From the NCBI RefSeq assembly GCF_002865645.1, contig NW_020194693.1, positions 62,001-126,000 on the forward strand: DNA of 64,000 nt. The letters are read 5' to 3'. The notes under the pieces are model-generated. The model was given only the letters and a program-made list of their open reading frames with translations, searched no databases and was not told where the DNA came from. This DNA is from Hyaloscypha bicolor E (taxonomy: Eukaryota > Ascomycota > Leotiomycetes > Helotiales > Hyaloscyphaceae). The position numbers and the translations under genes are program-made. Position 1 is the stretch's first letter. Each line of letters begins with the position of its first letter. This document shows positions 59,323 through 64,000 of the stretch, in pieces.

Positions 59323-60078
59323 TTGCTAGCCATCTCAACCACTGGAGCAAACAAGCGGCTACAAAATAATAAAATGACAGCTGAGCAAGAGCATATTGTG
59401 AACTGGTTGTGGACAATTAAACGCCTCTATAGACAAGCACTGATTCCGGTTACCAAACTCTCCGACGAGTACCGCCATATCCACAACCGCGCCTTGAACC
59501 CCTCTCAATCACGCAATTCCCACCCTAATCGGTACAAGGATGACCAGATACCATGCGAAGTATTCCTCAACCTAGCCGAAATTTTCCATGGCGATCAACC
59601 CTGCGAGGAAGAGCGACGAGCTGAAGCGAAACAACCAGCCGGCTCGCCGTTCCTTCTATGACCACTAGCTGAAGATCCTAACGTACAAGCTGACATCTCC
59701 GAATTCTGGGGACCAGAGGTCAAGAACCAAGTTCGAGACCAGTTTAGCAATGGCCGAGAGCGTGACCACGGAGATTACTCTCGCCACGGCGCTGATCGAT
59801 ACCCTCAAGACCGACCGAGACGTAATAAATACTCTTCCGAGGAGGAATACCGTAACCAACATCAGGGTGCTCCTAGGCCAGCCGAATGCCACGCACACTA
59901 CGGATCAACCGAAGAGGAAGAACCCAAACGTCACGGCCAGAACAGTATTCGACACATACACGTGTTCACCCAGAATCGATTGAAGCCTCTGAGCCGTTCG
60001 ACGCACAAAGGACCTTTCGAAATGTCCTTCGCTCATAGCCAATTGGATAGTATCCGTCATAGACATGTATTTGCCTAG
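59323..60078 (+). pseudogene. Hypothetical ORF interrupted by one stop codon
   Basis: A plus-strand frame starting at 59323 (or at Met18, 59374, MTAEQEHIVNWLW) is open to a TGA at 59659-59661. It then continues without a break for 138 more codons to a TAG at 60076. Both halves have protein-like composition: the first has a helical segment (EHIVNWLWTIKRLYRQAL), the second is charged (FWGPEVKNQVRDQF, PRRNKYSSEEEYRNQHQ). I recognise no family. An intron from a GTATTC near 59562 to a CTAG near 59669 would also remove the stop, so a spliced gene is possible. The neighbouring subtilase is clearly decayed, which favours a pseudogene. Confidence 0.45.
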
Positions 60079-60355
60079 CATTTCGAAAAGTCCGAGCGTC
60101 TTTGCCCAAAGGTATAACCTCCGAAAATTCTGCCCCTCTTCGGCTCTTCAACCTTGATACTCCTTCCCTATCACAACTCCCGGTCTGATCAGGCCCAACC
60201 CCTTGGTACATACCAAAGGGAGTACTGATTGTTCACATTCGTTACACCCTTCCTCCCTCATTCAAGGCCCTATCCGTCCCTGCCATCCCCGCTACTGGTC
60301 TGAAAACCTTGGCGGTCTGAAAACTTACCTCCACTCCCCCTCTAATGCCCCAGTC

Positions 60356-63081
60356 ATGAAGTCAAGACTTCCTTTCTTTCTCGCAGCTCTGCTGCTTACG
60401 CTCCTTGATCCAATTGCAGTCTTCACTACTTCGGTGCCTAATTAGATAAGGACTAACACTCCCGTTTTCTCTAGGCCTCCGCTTCCGAACATCCAAATCT
60501 CGATTCCAGGATTTCCTGATCTTCCGACGTTCCATTTGTAAGAGTCTTTCATTTTGAACAGCCAGTCTCCCATAAATAGCGGGCTTCTCAAGTCTCATCG
60601 ACATGAGCCTTTTCGTTCTCCGCCAATAGAAGAGCGCTGATATAAATGTCCTAGGCCCTGCCTGATTAATTGTGGCGACAGCGGAGGAGGCGGACCGGGA
60701 GGTGGAGGAGGTTCTCCTGATCCTAACGTAAGTCTTCTCCTTCTCGGAGCGAGATATGCCTCGGCACCCCTTGCAAGACTATTAGGACCTAGACACGTCT
60801 TTAGGGAAGAAGCTCGGAGAAAACTCTCTTAACTCTAACTCCTTCCCTTTTGGAGCCAATGCTGATCATATTTCCGAGGCCTAGCCCCCTCCACCTGTCA
60901 CAGATCCCGAACCCGACAACAATAGCATTGAAGAACCTTCGTCGAGTCAAAGATCGACTTCATCATCGACCTCATCTTGCAGAACAGCCACAGCCTCTGA
61001 TTGCTCCACCCTTTTAACAGTCAGCATATCTGGGACTGTGACTTCTAGCTTCATATCTACCTCTTGTACGATAGTCACAATGTGTTCGGCCACAAACTCT
61101 TCGACAACCTCGACGACCACGGCCTCGAGGAAAGCAATTCCAACCTACTATATGATTGAGCCGAAGCTCGGTGTATCTTATGAAGTTTTGTCAAGTTTTA
61201 CCAACAGGCTGAAGGCTGAAAATGATCCAAGTAAGCTTGCAGTTACCGAGGATGCAGAGGATCAATTTTTGGCCTACTGATATCTCCCCTTGCTTCCGAA
61301 TCAAGTAGAATTCTACACGCAAGACCCCGCGGTATGTGGTACTATGGAATATGAGATCACATCTAATTTGAATAGGTCGGCACAATCATCCCATAAGTCG
61401 GTGTAACGTCCCCAGACATCTGGGCTAATCCGACGGGGCCTGTCGATCCTGACGATCCTAACCCCACTCCAAGCCTTGCAGGGGACTCTATTGCTTCAAC
61501 TTCCGCTCGCAAACCGCGCAACAGCATGCTGGTGGGAGCGGGGGAAGAACTGAGTTTCCAGGAACAATGAGAGCCAAGACAGGTGATAGTACCTCTGACC
61601 GCCCTAAAGCAACAGGACCCTGCACCCTGGTCACGTAGGGCTATCTCATAACCACAACATGTTGAGATAGCAACTATTCAATCATACGCATATAAGGTAG
61701 AGCCACTGGGTTATGTCAATATGTACCTTGTCGACAGTGGAATTGACCTGTCCAGCCCGGTGAGTACGTCATCCAACTGTTCCCCTCTCATGCTGAACAT
61801 TAAAGATATATCAAAACTACACAGATGTACACGGAGAGGAACCAAAATGGTTGTATCCAGGTGAAAATGTTGACGATGAGGGCTACCCATTCCAACTCCG
61901 TGTCGGTCAAAAAGATGACAAGGAGAAAAAGATTCAGCACAGAGCAGTTGCCAGCCTGCCATTTGGGTTTCCCCCCATAGGCTCGTTCAGTGCGTCTAGC
62001 GGTCGAATCCCAAAGTTGGGAGATCCACTCTTTCCAATGTACGAGGCTACACAGGCCCTTATTGACACAGGTATTGTTATGACCACTGCCTCCGGCAATT
62101 GGGGACAAGAATCAGTATGGGGGGTAAGTCATCGAATGTTTCCTTCAAAGTTGCCACACTAATTTCCCGGCCCCTGGAGTCGACGTCTTTGCACCTGGCC
62201 GGGACAATGTCTGCGATGGCCCCAAAACCAAGAAGGATGGAACATCACAAGGTAAGGCTATAATCCCCTATTTGTAACAGAATTGCTAATAATCATCGAT
62301 AGCCTCTTCTGCCACCGCTGGTCTGATTGCTTATTTCCTCAGTGTGCCTAGCCGCCTTGAAAAAATCCAACCAAACTTTGCCTCTACCTCACAATCAGGT
62401 GTGGATTGGTCCAACACGGTCAAGAACCATCTCAAGGCCAAATCTTTCCCGAGAGCGCCAAACCATCCCAACGTCAACGTTATCTGGAATGGCGAAGTGC
62501 CAGAACTGCTGAATGGGGCTTTTGCGTGCTCTATACATCCGGACTTTTTCAGAAAGCGCCAAGAAGCTTCTGATATCTGTGGATCTTCCGCAGGCCAAGT
62601 CCAACTCCCGATACGTCTTCAATTCAAAGTTTAGCCTCTGCATCTTCTGCCTCCGCCCCCTCCTCCCTCAAGTATGCAATGCATCCCTCAACTCGACGGC
62701 TGGGAATGGGTTGGTTACATGGCTGTCGGGTGGGTCACCATTTACCTAGACCACCTGAACCGCTTTATTGATGTCGACCCGTGGCAGTGCCTCGGGGTCT
62801 TTCGCACTTCCAACATTGCCATTTTCGTCAGTAACTTGGTAAGTCCTCCCTTCCTACCTTACTTCCTAAACTTCCTCGTTCCTTCTACTGGAGCTTGAAG
62901 TCTTAGCCTGTCTACCGTCCTGGCGTGATAGAATGCTGGTATGCTCCATGTCGACAGTGTAGATATCTCCAACTTGATTAAGACTATTGCAGGCAGCTGG
63001 AGAGCAGGCGATCTTACCGGTGGTCAGGACTGGGACACCGATAATTGGTTCGTTCAGGTTCGTGGCCGTCCTTGTGATTAG
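60356..63081 (+). pseudogene. Decayed secreted subtilisin-like protease (S8)
   Basis: Nine exon blocks can be traced: 60356-60433, 60475-60537, 60655-60727, 60885-61331, 61376-61759, 61806-62123, about 62171-62251, 62303-62838 and 62932-63081. Block 1 is a signal peptide (MKSRLPFFLAALLLTLLDP). Blocks 3-4 hold a Gly-rich hinge and a Ser/Thr/Cys-rich stretch. Block 5 has the catalytic-Asp motif YLVDSGID, and block 8 the catalytic-Ser motif DGTSQ-ASSATAGLIAYF. The catalytic-His region expected after the Asp is not found. Stops in the reading frame are TGA 61278, TAA 61394, TGA 61568, TAA 61649 and TAG 62632. The acceptor expected before 62171 reads CG instead of AG, and blocks 1 and 2 do not join in phase. 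Other junctions remain in phase, so decay was mainly by point mutation. The intact ancestor would have been a secreted peptidase. Confidence 0.75.
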
Positions 63082-63663
63082 AAGCATTGATTTCTCGTCT
63101 TGGCTTGCTTCGGCTACTTGCTCGAAGTTAGGCATACGAAGATGAGCATCGTTTTGGCATCTTACATGGGTAGGCTTTCTTTTCGATGGACTTGGCGGGA
63201 AGTTCGGTCTTCTTTGGGAAGGGAACAAGTCGCCACAAAGTCTTGAATGCATTGTTTCTCGCATTTGGTGAAGCTGATGCTACCTTTGTTCGTCATTGGA
63301 TGGCAATTAGATTTCTTGGAGAATTGGCGTTTTGCGTCTGCTAGAGAAAGATACCCCACTAGAACTTGCATAGACGTTGGTTGTCGAATGAATTCAACAA
63401 ATTTTCACTGAATCAACTCTCCCCTTAGAAATGAGGTGTTGTGAGTGCTCGCCTTCTTGCGCACTCACTCATACCTTCACAGTGTAGATAAGTCCAAAGG
63501 GGTGATAGTTTCAGACAAGTGCGGGACTGTCGATTAGCTCCCAGTATAAAGTGATCACTTCCCTTGGCACAATGAGCAAGAGCCGCCAAAGCGAAGCAGC
63601 CGATAATCTAGAGATATGGAATAGTGGCTTGTGTAATTGTACCAACTTGACATGGGACATCTT
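63082..63663. other. Right-flank sequence, no gene supported
   Basis: Short frames on both strands without domains. A gene entering from beyond the window cannot be excluded. Confidence 0.45.
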
Positions 63664-63833
63664 GTCCCCAATGTTACACACCGAATGAGAACAATGCGTT
63701 CTCAATGTTCGGAACTTGATGGGAAGAATACGTCCTTAACATTCAAAGATATATAGGAATAAACAAGTTCTCAATATTCAAAACTTGGTATGGAGAATAA
63801 CCTTAAGTTTTCACTATTCAAATTAAATACGGC
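63664..63833 (+). repeat. Degenerate ~34-bp tandem repeat, five copies
   Basis: Copies begin at about 63664, 63698, 63732, 63767 and 63807 (spacing 34, 34, 35 and 40). Each begins with GTYCTCAA-like sequence, has an ATTCAAAAC-like core and ends in GAGAATAA-like sequence. The left copies keep G and C at positions where the right copies have A and T. The function is unknown. Confidence 0.6.
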
Positions 63834-64000
63834 CTGCTTCGTCGTGTTCACCGTCCCTCAATATGGGCAAGCACGTACAGTATGCAATTGCAAAGTTTAA
63901 TATAAAAACTGCCAATGTGCATGACGCACTAGAGAGGCAAAAGGGCTTCTCCGGGCGCTGCCCTGTTCAACTTGGGAAAGAACGGCTTGTTCTTGAGTCC

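Noticed and set aside
50200..61660. Reassignment or recoding of TGA to explain the interrupted genes
   Set aside because: Several intact genes in the window end normally with TGA (puf3, snf8, mrpl23, ccs1, noxR), no recoding element was seen, and TAA and TAG also interrupt the subtilase.

Overview
The window reads as nuclear DNA of a filamentous ascomycete (Pezizomycotina). The evidence is: compact genes split by mostly 46-60 nt introns with GTAAGT/GTATGT-type donors and CTAAC/CTGAC branch sites; a CON7-type zinc-finger regulator and a NoxR-type NADPH oxidase regulator, which are filamentous-fungal genes; and single-copy fungal housekeeping genes. A leotiomycete is my best guess for the class, but that is an impression, not something I can prove here. 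All gene models were built by hand from splice signals, frame continuity and remembered family conservation.

Layout. 1-14.2 kb: a small single-pass membrane protein (-), a repeat-rich leader, a Puf3-class Pumilio protein (+), and a CON7-like C2H2 regulator (-) convergent to it. 14.2-24.2 kb: about 10 kb upstream of con7 with no gene I can support, rich in short tandem repeats. 24.2-38.5 kb is gene-dense: a doubtful small membrane ORF, SNF8/VPS22 (-) divergent from RPS16 (+), prephenate dehydrogenase (-), RPS14 (+), an AAR2 family spliceosome factor (-), a small conserved hypothetical protein (+), and eIF3c/NIP1 (+). 38.8-48.4 kb: a small secreted protein (-), peroxisomal urate oxidase (-) and the TORC2 subunit Rictor/Tsc11 (+). 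49.9-58.4 kb: a broken C2H2 zinc-finger gene, MRPL23 (-) divergent from CCS1 (+), a repeat-rich leader followed by noxR (+), and a hemerythrin-domain protein (-). 59.3-63.1 kb is a decayed block: an ORF interrupted by one stop, and a secreted subtilase whose exon frames survive but which carries five in-frame stop codons and lacks the expected catalytic-His region. A degenerate ~34-bp tandem repeat sits at the right end.

Functionally the intact genes are mostly housekeeping: translation (RPS14, RPS16, NIP1, MRPL23), mRNA control (Puf3), splicing (AAR2), endosomal sorting (SNF8), tyrosine synthesis, purine breakdown, TORC2 signalling and copper delivery to SOD1. Two developmental or virulence-type regulators (con7, noxR) stand behind unusually long, repeat-rich upstream regions. 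No operon, CRISPR array, rRNA or convincing tRNA was seen. The most interesting signals are the loci broken only by nonsense codons (49.9, 59.3 and 60.4-63.1 kb), the stopless multiple-of-three introns of puf3, and the period-4-to-7 repeat arrays upstream of the regulators.
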